From an uncultured beta proteobacterium (GTDB taxonomy: Bacteria; Pseudomonadota; Gammaproteobacteria; Burkholderiales; SG8-41), in the NCBI GenBank assembly GCA_903893565.1, contig CAITMU010000096.1:1-44557 (forward strand): a stretch of DNA of 44,557 nucleotides. Reading direction: 5' to 3'. The translations under genes and the position numbers were made by a program. The notes under the pieces are model-generated. The model was not told where the DNA came from and made no database searches. It saw only the letters and a list, made by a program, of their open reading frames with translations. Of this stretch, positions 35,561 through 44,196 are shown piece by piece (positions within the stretch are counted from its first letter, which is position 1; each line of letters opens with the position of its first letter).

Positions 35561-35801
35561 ACCACCTGCCCTTTACGAAAAAAAATTCTTACTCAATGTT
35601 AATAAATACCATTACCGAACAAAAAAAGTTCAGGCAGTGGAATAGGTTTTATTTTCTTTCCCATTTTATGAGAGCCACTATCGACTTTAAGCCGCTTATC
35701 ATTGTAACCTCAGTAGGATAGACAATTTTTTAGCAGACACAAGATCTTTGCTCTTTTTTTATCGATTGTAAAAAACCTATAAAACTAAAACCAAAAATAT
35801 C

Positions 35802-37196
35802 ATGCCATCCCTTTCAGAGCCTTTCGTACTCAAAACTCTAGCCCAAGCCAGTGCAGCACTTTACACGCAAACCCTACCCGCCGAAATCCTCTGGCGGGCC
35901 AAACAAAGGGTTCTTGACACTTTGGGATGTCTGGTGGCCGGTTACGAGGCAGGGATTTCCAGCCAAATTCGCGATTACGTATTAAGCCAAGGGGGCAAAG
36001 CCGAGAGTACGTTACTGCCTAACGGAGAAAAAACCACCACAGCCCTAGTGGCACTGGCCCATGCGACTTATATTTTTGGATTAGAGTTAGCCGACGCGGC
36101 CCCCCGGGGCACCGTACACCCGGGCTGCGAAATTGTCTCTGTCGCAATGGCCTTAGCTGAGCGCCAAGGTTCATCGGGGCTCGCGCTGTTAGCGGCCATT
36201 GTTGCCGGATACGAAGTTGAAATTCGCTTTGGACGTGCCCTGCACCCACACGCTTTTTATAAGGGTTGGTCTACCATTGGTCTCTTGGGAGCGATAGGAC
36301 CGGCGGTCACTTCTGCCATGCTTTTAAAACAAGATAGCGATGGCATCGAAAGAACCTTGGGCTCCGTGTTAAGTCTGTTGCCGGCTGCCACCGGGCGCGT
36401 GAGTCAGGCCGGTAGCGTCAAGTGGTTGGTGGGTGGCCATGCTTGCGCCACGGGGTTGATGGCGGCCGAAATGGCCGGACGCGGCACCCAAGGTAGCGCC
36501 CAGGCCCTGAATATCTGGCTTCCGGTGATTTCAGAAAAAAATGCCCCAGAACGGCTGACCGAAGGGATCGATGCCAACGGACACTTCACCCAGTGGGAAC
36601 TCTTAAGCGGCGTATTAACAAAATACTATGCCACGGTGGGCCCTATTGCTGCACCACTCGATGCTGTGTTTAGTCTTATGAAAACGCATCCCATCAAAGC
36701 CCAAGACATCAAAGCAATTCGCATCAATTGCACCAAAAGAACCGCCATTTTTAATAACCCCGCCCCCGACTCGGATCATACGGCCCGGGCAAGCTTACCC
36801 TATTGTGTAGCGGTAGCCATCTGCACTCAGGACCCAGCGCAGTTACTCGGTCCGGCCTATGAACCCAGTCGACTCCAAGACCCCACATTGCTTCGGATGG
36901 CGCAACGAGTTCTCATCAGCGAAAATGAAGATTACGAAAATCAATATCCGGCCCACAGTCTGTGCAACGTGAGCATTCAATTGCAGGATGACTGCGAATT
37001 TAGCATTGAAGTCGACCGCACTCAAAATCCGCGCTATCTTAAGCCCAGTGATGAAGACATTGAAGCCAAATTTCGCTTAATCGCTACCCCATCCCTAGGC
37101 ACAGAAAAAACCGAGCGTATTATTCAACTCGTTAAAAACTTAGACGCTCTCGATAACGTCCAATCTATTATGGAAGCGCTCCGCCCTGAGCGGTAA
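35802..37196 (+). CDS. MmgE/PrpD family protein
   Basis: This 464-residue protein has the family pattern: an early RVLDTLGCLVAGYEAG near residues 32-47, a THATYIFGLELADA-like stretch with HPGCEIVSVAMALAE, then AIVAGYEVEIRFGRALHPHAFYKGWST near 128-154, and a small C-terminal lid domain with SLPYCVAVAI. PrpD is 2-methylcitrate dehydratase, but many relatives next to Bug genes act on other tricarboxylic or unsaturated acids, or are unassigned. It precedes Bug 9 and a NIPSNAP-like gene on the same strand. Confidence 0.9.
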   Translation: MPSLSEPFVLKTLAQASAALYTQTLPAEILWRAKQRVLDTLGCLVAGYEAGISSQIRDYVLSQGGKAESTLLPNGEKTTTALVALAHATYIFGLELADAAPRGTVHPGCEIVSVAMALAERQGSSGLALLAAIVAGYEVEIRFGRALHPHAFYKGWSTIGLLGAIGPAVTSAMLLKQDSDGIERTLGSVLSLLPAATGRVSQAGSVKWLVGGHACATGLMAAEMAGRGTQGSAQALNIWLPVISEKNAPERLTEGIDANGHFTQWELLSGVLTKYYATVGPIAAPLDAVFSLMKTHPIKAQDIKAIRINCTKRTAIFNNPAPDSDHTARASLPYCVAVAICTQDPAQLLGPAYEPSRLQDPTLLRMAQRVLISENEDYENQYPAHSLCNVSIQLQDDCEFSIEVDRTQNPRYLKPSDEDIEAKFRLIATPSLGTEKTERIIQLVKNLDALDNVQSIMEALRPER

Positions 37197-37215
37197 CGCA
37201 CCCTAGCCCTCACGT

Positions 37216-37260
37216 CACTCATGTCACTCATGTCACTCACGTCACACATGCCACTCACGT
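37216..37260. repeat. Five tandem 9-base repeats upstream of Bug 9
   Basis: Units are CACTCATGT twice, CACTCACGT, CACACATGC and CACTCACGT, in exact nine-base register between the MmgE/PrpD stop and the Bug start. The repeat is a multiple of three bases, so it keeps the reading frame open upstream of Bug 9 and creates several in-frame ATG codons. Confidence 0.75.
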
Positions 37261-37307
37261 CACTACAGCCTGCATTCAATGGCTTCATCGCTACACGTCA
37301 TACCGCT

Positions 37308-38312
37308 ATGATTCAAAACCGACGCAACACCATGAGCCCAGTGGCAATGGCATTACTCATGAGCTTAATCGGGGTGAGTGCAACGTCTCACGGCGCGGAC
37401 AACCTCACCCATTACCCGACCAAACCCATTCGTATGCTCGCCCCTGAACCTGGAGGGGGCAATGAGGTGGCGGCTCGCTTACTAGCGCAAAGCTTGTCAC
37501 AGAGTCTGGGTCGCAACATTGTGATCGAAAACCGAGGGGGAGCCAGTGGTGAAATTGCTGGTGACATCGTCGCTCATGCCCCAGCCGATGGTTATACGCT
37601 GCTCTACTATGGCAGCACCCTTTGGCTTTTACCCTATTTACGTAAGAATCTCCCCTTCAATCCAGCAAAAGACTTTGCCCCCATCTCTCAAGTCACGTAT
37701 GCACCATTTTTCTTATTCATACATCCTTCATTAGCCGTCAAGAACGTGAGCGAACTCATCGAGCTTGCCAAAAACCGCCCCGGCAGTCTTAACTACGGCT
37801 CTGCGGGGTCAGGATCTGCCACACACTTATCGGGTGAATTATTTAATACACTCGCTCACGTGCACATTGTCAGAGTCGCCTACAAAGGCAGTGCCTTGGC
37901 CGCCTCAGCACTACTGAGTGGGGAAGTGCAGTTGATGTTTGTGTCTGCGGCTGTGGGTCTTAATCATATTAAATCGGGTCGCCTCAAAGCACTGGCCATT
38001 GCCAGCGCCAAACCGTCCGCACTCGCCCCTGAAGTCCCAACCATGACAAGTGCGGGGCTCCCCGGCTTTGAGGCCTCTTCGATGTCTGGGCTTTTTGCAC
38101 CGGCTAAAACACCGCCTGCGATCATCACACTTCTTAATCAACGCGTCACCCAAGCCTTACAACAAGAGGGATTAAAACAACAGTTTTTAAAAATTGGCAC
38201 CCAAGCAGTGGGCAATTCTCCCGAGGCATTTTCCCAAGTGATCCATAACGATACGATCAAATGGAGCAAAGTCATCCGTGAGGCCGGCATTAGTGAAGAC
38301 ATAGGACGTTAA
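37308..38312 (+). CDS. Bug-family (TctC) periplasmic solute-binding protein 9
   Basis: This is a 334-residue Bug protein from ATG 37308 (MIQNRRNTMSPVAMALLMSL), which gives a positively charged start, hydrophobic core and cleavage near SHGA. The frame is open upstream to 37221 through the nonamer repeat; those 29 residues look non-functional. The mature part opens YPTKPIRMLAPEPGGGNE. The Asp that nearly all Bugs have at the end of the PGGGxD loop is Glu here, which suggests a different ligand. IVIENRGGASGEIAG and PADGYTLLYYG follow. It is 112 bases after MmgE/PrpD and three before the NIPSNAP-like gene. Confidence 0.9.
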   Translation: MIQNRRNTMSPVAMALLMSLIGVSATSHGADNLTHYPTKPIRMLAPEPGGGNEVAARLLAQSLSQSLGRNIVIENRGGASGEIAGDIVAHAPADGYTLLYYGSTLWLLPYLRKNLPFNPAKDFAPISQVTYAPFFLFIHPSLAVKNVSELIELAKNRPGSLNYGSAGSGSATHLSGELFNTLAHVHIVRVAYKGSALAASALLSGEVQLMFVSAAVGLNHIKSGRLKALAIASAKPSALAPEVPTMTSAGLPGFEASSMSGLFAPAKTPPAIITLLNQRVTQALQQEGLKQQFLKIGTQAVGNSPEAFSQVIHNDTIKWSKVIREAGISEDIGR

Positions 38313-38314
38313 TC

Positions 38315-38950
38315 ATGCAATTTGAACTACAAAAGCTAACCCTTCAATCCCGGGCACTCGCAACGGTGGAAGCCCTCATCGAAAAAACTTTACAAGAAAA
38401 TCCTGCTCCCTCGACCCTTAGTGCCATTTGGCGCACCGAGGTCGGCGTTCTCAATCAGTTGGTATTATTGTGGTCCCTTCCCCACCTGAGCGTTAAGCCC
38501 AATACCCAGCAAACGTTTAAAGATCATTTGAATGCACTTTGTGATCCCTATCTTCATGATCACAGTTCAAACCTTTGGACGGCTGCTGACTTTAGCCCTC
38601 CACTCACGCCCCGAAGCATTGGAGCCTTATATGAAATTCGCCAATACACCTATACCCCAGGCAAAATTCCGGAAGTCATTCAGGCCTGGGAAGAAATTAT
38701 TGGTGAACGCGTCAAGCACTCCCCCCTCATTGCGGCCGGCTATCGTGAAGAGGGGCCCGAACACCAATGGATTCATATCTGGGGATACCAAGATATTATG
38801 CAAAGAGAGCAGATTAGACGCCAGGTCTCTGCATTAGGCATATGGCCTATTTCAGTGGTGGATCGTCGTCTTCAACGACCCCCAAGGGCCGTGTCAGAGC
38901 GTATGGAAAACACGCTGGTAGTGCCTTTACACTTCTCCCCCATCCGCTAA
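38315..38950 (+). CDS. NIPSNAP-like protein (duplicated ferredoxin-like fold)
   Basis: This 211-residue protein has the NIPSNAP mark YEIRQYTYTPGKIPEVIQAWEE near residues 107-128 in its second half, and a weaker repeat (FELQKLTLQSRALATVEALIE) at the start. Bacterial members often lie in catabolic operons and have no firm biochemical role. The ATG is two bases after the Bug 9 stop, so the two are co-translated. It should be cytoplasmic. Confidence 0.75.
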   Translation: MQFELQKLTLQSRALATVEALIEKTLQENPAPSTLSAIWRTEVGVLNQLVLLWSLPHLSVKPNTQQTFKDHLNALCDPYLHDHSSNLWTAADFSPPLTPRSIGALYEIRQYTYTPGKIPEVIQAWEEIIGERVKHSPLIAAGYREEGPEHQWIHIWGYQDIMQREQIRRQVSALGIWPISVVDRRLQRPPRAVSERMENTLVVPLHFSPIR

Positions 38951-39124
38951 CCAGTCTCATATGCAAAGTCAGAAGAGCAAGCCTTAACAAGGTAAAATGC
39001 AAATCTTATTAGCAAAATCCCCCCTTTCTTGATACGTTTTTTTAAGGAATGCTTCATCGATGGGGTAGAATTACTCAACAGCAACAATAAAACTAGCCCC
39101 TGTCATGTCTAAAAGGAGAACTGA

Positions 39125-40387
39125 ATGAATAGCCTAACCGATCCAAATTTAACACCCGCTATACAACCGAAATTAGATAGCACGGGTGGGCTATCCATTA
39201 TCGACAAACGGGCTCTCCCGACACACCTTCAGCAGTATCTGGCCTTGAATGACTTTATTGAAAAAGCGCAAAAAGTATTGCCCCGCCCTATCTACGGTTA
39301 TATCACCGGGGGTGTTGAAGATAACGTCACGCTGCGCGATAACCGCAAAGTGTTTGAAGAAATAGGTTTTGTTCCAAAACCCCTAGTGGACACCACGCTA
39401 CGGAGCTTAAAAACCACCCTTTTTGGCAAGACCTACGATGCTCCGTTTGGCTTTGCCCCGATGGGCGGGACCTCGACCGCCCATTATCGTGGCGATACTG
39501 TTTTGGCGGGTGTTGCGCAAAAAGTGAATATACCGATGATGATGAGTGGTGCCTCTCTCATGCGGATGGAAGATGTGAGGGCTGCCGGCAGGACTACCAT
39601 GTTCCAGGCTTATCTGCCGGGGGATGAAGAGCGTATTACCAAAACCTTTGAGCGTTGCGAGAAGGCGGGCTTTGATACCATTGCTGTGACGGTTGACGTA
39701 CAAGTGCCCGCTAACCGTGAAAACAACGTACGTAATGGATACAGCTCCCCCATGCGACCTTCTTTGCGTCTGGCTTGGGATGTGCTTAACCGACCGCAAT
39801 GGCTCTTTGGCATGTTCCTTAAAACACTGCTAAAGGATGGTATGCCTCATGTAGAGAACATGGGGCCCCGCGTTCCCATGCTCTCTGCGGGTAGCAGTCG
39901 CGACTACGGACGGCGTGACAGGCTTTCTTGGAAACATGTCGCCCTCATGCGTAAACTCTGGAAGGGGAACCTTTTAATTAAAGGCGTGGTCGATAAGGAT
40001 ACCGTGAGAATCGCACGTGAGCACGGACTAAACGGGGTGATGGTCTCTAACCACGGCGGTCGACAACTCGATGGCACCATCTCACCGCTTCGTGCCCTAC
40101 CCGGCATACGTGAAGCCGCAGGTCCGGATATGGCGGTCATTATGGATAGCGGGTTTCGACGCGGCACGGACGTTTTAAAAGCGCTGGCCCTTGGTGCCGA
40201 TTTTTGTTTCATTGGCAGGCCTTTTCTCTGCGCCCTGGCTTGCGCTGGGCATGACGGTGTGCTTCACGCCGTTAGCCTACTCATGGACGAAATCGACCGT
40301 GATATGGCTCAACTCGGACTCAATGCCACGAAAGAAATTTCCAAAGACTATTTGATGCCATTGTCAGGCGCCGATTTTTGGCGCTAG
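39125..40387 (+). CDS. FMN-dependent alpha-hydroxy-acid oxidase/dehydrogenase
   Basis: This 420-residue paralogue of the enzyme at 31312-32571 shares RPIYGYITGGVEDNVTLRDNR near residues 56-76, FAPMGGTSTAHYRGD, TMFQAYLPGDEERI, TVDVQVPANRENNVRNGYSSP, PSLRLAWDVLNRPQWLFGMF and catalytic SNHGGRQLDG. The DSGFRRGTDVLKAL motif again has Ser in place of the first Gly of DGG. A good ribosome site (AAAAGGAGAACTG) precedes the ATG. It stands alone, with a strong terminator after it. The two enzymes probably handle different 2-hydroxy acids. Confidence 0.92.
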   Translation: MNSLTDPNLTPAIQPKLDSTGGLSIIDKRALPTHLQQYLALNDFIEKAQKVLPRPIYGYITGGVEDNVTLRDNRKVFEEIGFVPKPLVDTTLRSLKTTLFGKTYDAPFGFAPMGGTSTAHYRGDTVLAGVAQKVNIPMMMSGASLMRMEDVRAAGRTTMFQAYLPGDEERITKTFERCEKAGFDTIAVTVDVQVPANRENNVRNGYSSPMRPSLRLAWDVLNRPQWLFGMFLKTLLKDGMPHVENMGPRVPMLSAGSSRDYGRRDRLSWKHVALMRKLWKGNLLIKGVVDKDTVRIAREHGLNGVMVSNHGGRQLDGTISPLRALPGIREAAGPDMAVIMDSGFRRGTDVLKALALGADFCFIGRPFLCALACAGHDGVLHAVSLLMDEIDRDMAQLGLNATKEISKDYLMPLSGADFWR

Positions 40388-40459
40388 TATTTTTTAGCAT
40401 CGCTATTGGGTTTCAAATCTAGCCCATAAAGTATGGGGGCGAAAAAAAACTCATGACCC

Positions 40460-40488
40460 CATTGAACCGCCTTACTGGCGGTTCAATG
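40460..40488 (+). terminator. Strong intrinsic terminator after the FMN oxidase gene
   Basis: CATTGAACCGCC (40460-40471) pairs perfectly with GGCGGTTCAATG (40477-40488) around the loop TTACT, 12 pairs in all, followed by CTTTTC. It is about 73 bases after the oxidase stop. Confidence 0.75.
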
Positions 40489-40891
40489 CTTTTCAAGAGC
40501 ACCGTAATAAAACGATACCCCCCCCAGTTAAGCGTAGTGATAGCAAAAGTTAACTCAGGCGATTTCCATGCTTGTCACTGCAACAGCGGCTAAAATAGAT
40601 TGGGAAGTGTTTGCAGTGCCGCCAAGAAGAAACCCGTTTTTATTTAAAAAGAGGGCCGGGTCCATACGGCCATCATCTCCACCGATTCATTTTTTTATCG
40701 ACGCAAAATTCAGTAAATATAAAAAAACATAAGGCAGATTTTGAGAAAAAATATGCTGATTGGATTAAGGAAAAAAGACCCAGATTTTAAATCGATGAGT
40801 CTTTGGTGCCATGACTTACAAGTTTGGTGACAACAATGCAATACGATATTTATTTAAATCCTCGCCAAAATTAAATGCCTATTTATCCTTT
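40489..40891. other. Intergenic region without a recognisable gene
   Basis: The gap separates two convergent genes. A 53-codon frame starting at ATG 40568 has low-grade composition and no recognisable motif, so I leave it out. Short A-runs and T-runs lie near 40720-40790 but form no clear terminator for the MmgE/PrpD gene on the other strand. Confidence 0.4.
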
Positions 40892-42277
40892 TTATTGCGA
40901 CCCTTTTTGAGGCACTAACAGCAAGCCCAATTGCCCACAATGCTTTAGTTTTTCGATCGAAAACACACAGTCCTCCAAACGATTAATCTGTGCCTCATTA
41001 AGGCTTGCGGAGGCAGCGGTTCTAAATTTCGCACGTAATTGCGTTTCGGTTAATGGGTTTTGACGTCCTCCGAGCGCAACCAGCACCCGATCGCTCAGCA
41101 CACGACCATCCTGTAAATAAACATCGATATAGGGTTCCTCGCCGTCTGCCACCGAGGCCTCGTGCTTTAATTCAACCTGGGCTGCGAGTGCGTGAACCGC
41201 CTCACGCTTTAAGGCCTCAGCCGTGTATTGATCTAACATCGCACCACCGCTTATTAACGCCACAGCGATACTATAGGGCAAGCTCATCTGCGCATCTAAA
41301 AGAGTCGTGACCTTTTGTTTTGCCAGTTGTTTCAAATGTGTGCGACTACCGCGGACCACAATTTTCGTGACCTCTTTCGCCTGCAGTTGGTATTTTTCTC
41401 TTAGGCCTAAAATGACATCGATACTGCTATGAATACCACGGCAGGCAGCATAGGGCTTAAAACCAACCAAACGTATCCTAAAATCCTGACCTAAATCACG
41501 TACCGCCTCATTCGAGCTATCACTATCAGGGACATAAGTGGCGTAATACCCACCCCAAGGGGCTTCAAAAATACTTGCTGGGGCTGTCACATTATTGGCC
41601 GCCAGATAGGCCGAAATAATACCCGTATGAGCGGCAAAGCCCGGATGAACCCTTTTACTCATGGCTCCCTCCGGTATATAGGCCCAAGTGCCTCCCGCGT
41701 TGCTACCGGCATAGCCCAACGCCCACTGCAGGCGCTGCGCATCAAGACCCATCAAATGTCCTGCCGCCGCCGCAGCCCCGAAGCCGCCGCAGGTGCTGGT
41801 CGAATGCCAACCCCTTTTTTTAAAACTTTGATAGCCTCCCCCGCCATCCATCACACGTCTTGCAATGTCATAACCGGCCACTATGGCGGTGAGCAATTGT
41901 TTACCCGAGGAACCCAACCGAGCCCCCACACCCAAAGCAGCGGGAATCACTACTGAACCAGAGTGCGCACACCCCCCAAAATCATCCATTTCACGCGCAT
42001 GCACGGCAGCACCGTTCATGAGCGCAGCTAAGGGTAAGGGCGCTTTTTCCTCACTACCCCAAACAATCGTATCACCCGCACTGCCATTGGCTTGGAAAAT
42101 TGCTTGACGAATTTGCAGGACTTCATCAGTACCAGCACCAGCCAGCGCACATCCCAAGGTATCCAATAACACCCAGTGAGCCAAAGTACGCACATCAGTT
42201 GGCAAGTCCTCGAAATGCAAATGCGCCACATACTGGGCCATCTGCCCACTAATGAATTTAAGATGTATAGGATTCAT
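40892..42277 (-). CDS. MmgE/PrpD family protein
   Basis: This protein has 461 residues from ATG 42277 (MNPIHLKFIS). TTG 42280 would add one residue. Family marks are VLLDTLGCALAGAGTDEV near residues 31-48, NGAAVHAREMDDFGGCAHSG near 89-108, AIVAGYDIARRVMDGGGGYQ near 131-150, HSTSTCGGFGAAAAAGHLMGL near 159-179, and a small C-terminal domain. It differs clearly from the one at 35802, so the two probably act on different acids. It is the last catabolic gene before the composition changes. Confidence 0.9.
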   Translation of the reverse strand: MNPIHLKFISGQMAQYVAHLHFEDLPTDVRTLAHWVLLDTLGCALAGAGTDEVLQIRQAIFQANGSAGDTIVWGSEEKAPLPLAALMNGAAVHAREMDDFGGCAHSGSVVIPAALGVGARLGSSGKQLLTAIVAGYDIARRVMDGGGGYQSFKKRGWHSTSTCGGFGAAAAAGHLMGLDAQRLQWALGYAGSNAGGTWAYIPEGAMSKRVHPGFAAHTGIISAYLAANNVTAPASIFEAPWGGYYATYVPDSDSSNEAVRDLGQDFRIRLVGFKPYAACRGIHSSIDVILGLREKYQLQAKEVTKIVVRGSRTHLKQLAKQKVTTLLDAQMSLPYSIAVALISGGAMLDQYTAEALKREAVHALAAQVELKHEASVADGEEPYIDVYLQDGRVLSDRVLVALGGRQNPLTETQLRAKFRTAASASLNEAQINRLEDCVFSIEKLKHCGQLGLLLVPQKGSQ

Positions 42278-42280
42278 CAA

Positions 42281-42537
42281 CGAAGTCTATTCCAGGGTAA
42301 GGGCTTTGACAAGCTGCACCATGTCTGTCACCGATTCAATCGGTTTAGCATCACTGAATCAGTTCGTGAGTTTTATTCTGCCCAATTGTATAGCGGACAT
42401 TGCAACTCGGGAGATTGATCGTTGGCATTCATAACTTTCGCATTTAAAAATCGAGTTTCCCAGTCAGGTGCCCGACAAATCCACTGTTTTAGTGCGAGCA
42501 CTTCAATAGCGCCCCTATCCAAGCTTCACTTGTCACC
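42281..42537. other. Intergenic stretch between the catabolic genes and the mosaic island
   Basis: I see no gene here. It should contain the promoter of the MmgE/PrpD gene. It marks the change from the catabolic region to a stretch made of gene fragments. Confidence 0.35.
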
Positions 42538-42705
42538 TTATATGTAATGCTCAAAATGATTGGCATCTCGACTAAAAAGCGTCATCAATTTTGGATGTAT
42601 GAAGATCTTTTCTTTCCCCACGCTGATCTCATTGAGAACACCAACATCAACTAAGCTTTTGAGAGAATCTTCAATCCTTACTTTTGGAGCGATAAATTTT
42701 TTTCA
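42538..42705 (-). pseudogene. C-terminal remnant of a Fic-family protein
   Basis: On the minus strand, from about 42696 down to TAA at 42538, the frame reads APKVRIEDSLKSLVDVGVL, then NEISVGKEKIFIHPKLMTLF and a short tail ending FEHYI. This is the winged-helix-like C-terminal end of Fic adenylyltransferase-type proteins. A TGA at 42705-42703 blocks the frame upstream, and an apparent continuation (YRLVDIESFEDSSMKKI) is in another frame, so the gene is broken and its catalytic HPFxxGNGR part is absent. Confidence 0.45.
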
Positions 42706-42794
42706 TGCTCGAGTCTTCAAAGCTTTCAATATCAACAAGTCGATACATCATGCGACCACAAATTTTCAAATAGTCAGGTCCGACGCGCGGGTAG

Positions 42795-43018
42795 CAAGCC
42801 TGTGGGCTAAGCCACCTGCTGGTGCGCAGCCGCGATGTCAATCTTTACGCGCAGATCGAGTTTGACATTCTAAAACTGAACGACCACATTGAAGCCGGCG
42901 CCAACAAGTCCGGCATCGATAGGGCGCAAGACTTCAGGGTGCGCGCCAATGTGTTGGAGAAGTGCGTCGAGCGCTATGCTGTCACGCCCACTCCCCCCAT
43001 GCTTGCGCCCGTTCGATT
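42795..43018 (+). pseudogene. Unrecognised coding remnant
   Basis: The plus-strand frame after TAG 42792-42794 reads with protein-like composition (LYAQIEFDILKLNDHIEAG, then SGIDRAQDFRVRANVLEKC), has no stop until it runs into the GNAT gene on the other strand, and lacks a good start. GC-rich third positions match the neighbouring toxin genes. It looks like an internal or terminal piece of a gene truncated by rearrangement. I do not recognise the family. Confidence 0.25.
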
Positions 43019-43525
43019 TCATTGCGGTGTACCAGCAAAACGGCGTGCATCTTTGATCAACAGAATCAGTTGCCGTTCGTGTGCTGGTGTCGACTCGAAG
43101 CCAAAACGACGATAGAACGCATCGGCATCTTCGTCGATGGGGTGTGTCAGCAGAGTCCGAATACCTGCATGCTCTGCAATTGCAACCGTTCGGCGAATAG
43201 CGTCTTGCAGTAGGCTGAAACCAAGGCCTTGTTTTTGGTAATCGAGATCGACCGCAAGCCGCGCCAGAATGACCAGCGGAATCGGGTACTGGCCCATCCC
43301 GCGACGAATCCGCTCGGGAGCGTCGAGCGTGTCGATTTGCCCAACGGTCAAACTGAAGTACCCGGCAACGCGACTTCCATCACAGGCGACGAATGTTTTC
43401 GCTGAACCGCCACCTTGCGCTTGGCGTGCGTGGCGCAGCAGCCAGTCGGTGAGGGCTGGCTTTCCGCAGTCAAATTCTTCCAACCGATGATTCGCATCCA
43501 GTGACTGTGGTGCCGATAGACTCAT
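43019..43525 (-). CDS. GNAT-family acetyltransferase toxin (TacT-like)
   Basis: This 168-residue protein starts at ATG 43525 (MSLSAPQSLD), whose ATGA overlaps the antitoxin stop. The GNAT fold is seen from FDCGKPALTDWLLRHA near residue 18 through FSLTVGQ to the acetyl-CoA loop DYQKQGLGFSLLQDAI near 98-113 and the late DAFYRRFGF near 140. Toxins of this class acetylate the amino group of charged tRNAs and stop translation. The pairing with a DUF1778 antitoxin is the typical layout. Composition is richer in GC than the catabolic genes, in keeping with transfer. Confidence 0.88.
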   Translation of the reverse strand: MSLSAPQSLDANHRLEEFDCGKPALTDWLLRHARQAQGGGSAKTFVACDGSRVAGYFSLTVGQIDTLDAPERIRRGMGQYPIPLVILARLAVDLDYQKQGLGFSLLQDAIRRTVAIAEHAGIRTLLTHPIDEDADAFYRRFGFESTPAHERQLILLIKDARRFAGTPQ

Positions 43526-43806
43526 TTTTCTGCCCACACCGGACGCCGGGAGAACAAATTGGCCAGACCAGGATTATCAGACTCCGGTCGATCCAGCATT
43601 TCCAGGAGCGCTTGATACTGACTGCCGGAAACCATAAACAATCTCTGATCGAGCAAGGTGTGCTCGGCCGCTTGGTAAGCGGCATCGAGAATGAAATCAG
43701 TCAACGATTTGTGTGCGACCTCGGCGGCGCGACGCAGAACGGCTTCCTGTTCAGGTGTCGCGCGCAGGCCGAGTCGGGCCGAACGAGCGGAAGTAGTGGC
43801 AGCCAT
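43522..43806 (-). CDS. DUF1778-type ribbon-helix-helix antitoxin
   Basis: This protein has 94 residues from ATG 43806 (MAATTSARSARLGLRATPEQE). An upstream in-frame start at 43839 would add 11 residues. The ribbon-helix-helix core is ARLGLRATPEQEAVLRRAAEV followed by SLTDFILDAAYQAAEHTL. The C-terminal tail (GLANLFSRRPVWAEK) is the part that covers the toxin in this class. It represses its own promoter in known systems. Confidence 0.88.
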   Translation of the reverse strand: MAATTSARSARLGLRATPEQEAVLRRAAEVAHKSLTDFILDAAYQAAEHTLLDQRLFMVSGSQYQALLEMLDRPESDNPGLANLFSRRPVWAEK

Positions 43807-43824
43807 GGCAAATTCCCTTAGGGT

Positions 43825-43850
43825 GTACAATAGGCTCAATGTTAGTACAA
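43825..43850. promoter_or_regulatory. Candidate operator of the toxin-antitoxin pair
   Basis: GTACAA occurs at 43825-43830 and at 43845-43850, exactly 20 bases apart, just upstream of the antitoxin start. Two half-sites on the same face of the helix are what a ribbon-helix-helix repressor would use. Confidence 0.5.
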
Positions 43851-44196
43851 ATGACGCACTTTGTCTAGAAGACGCTTTTCCAGTCTGCGCAACGTCCGAA
43901 CCTCGCAGGGCGACCGGTTACCAGTCGGCAGCATCAAACCGGTCGAAAATGGCGGCCATTTCAGTCCGAAAATTGTTCGCAAAACCGGCCGTTTGTTCTA
44001 AATCTGGGACTACAAGCTTGCGGACGGACTCGGTGTTAAGAGCGGACTTCGGTTCGGTTCCGTACTTCACCTCCAATTACGTTCCTTTACCTTCCATTAC
44101 GCTGCATTGCGCAGGACTCCGGAAAAGGGTGGTTTTGTTGTGCGGGCCTACTTCCACTGGGCCACGGATCCTGATGAATTTCGGGTCAGTTTTGCG
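43851..44196. other. GC-rich stretch without a recognisable gene
   Basis: Open frames cross this stretch, but none has a motif or a good ribosome site. CCGGT-rich words recur at 43911-43945 and a loose 13-base repeat (TTACGTTCCTTTA/TTACCTTCCATTA type) occurs near 44075-44100. It may be an island junction. Confidence 0.35.

Noticed and set aside
40568..40732. A short frame starting MLVTATAAKI in the gap after the FMN oxidase terminator.
   Set aside because: Weak ribosome site, low-complexity Lys/Pro composition and no recognisable motif.
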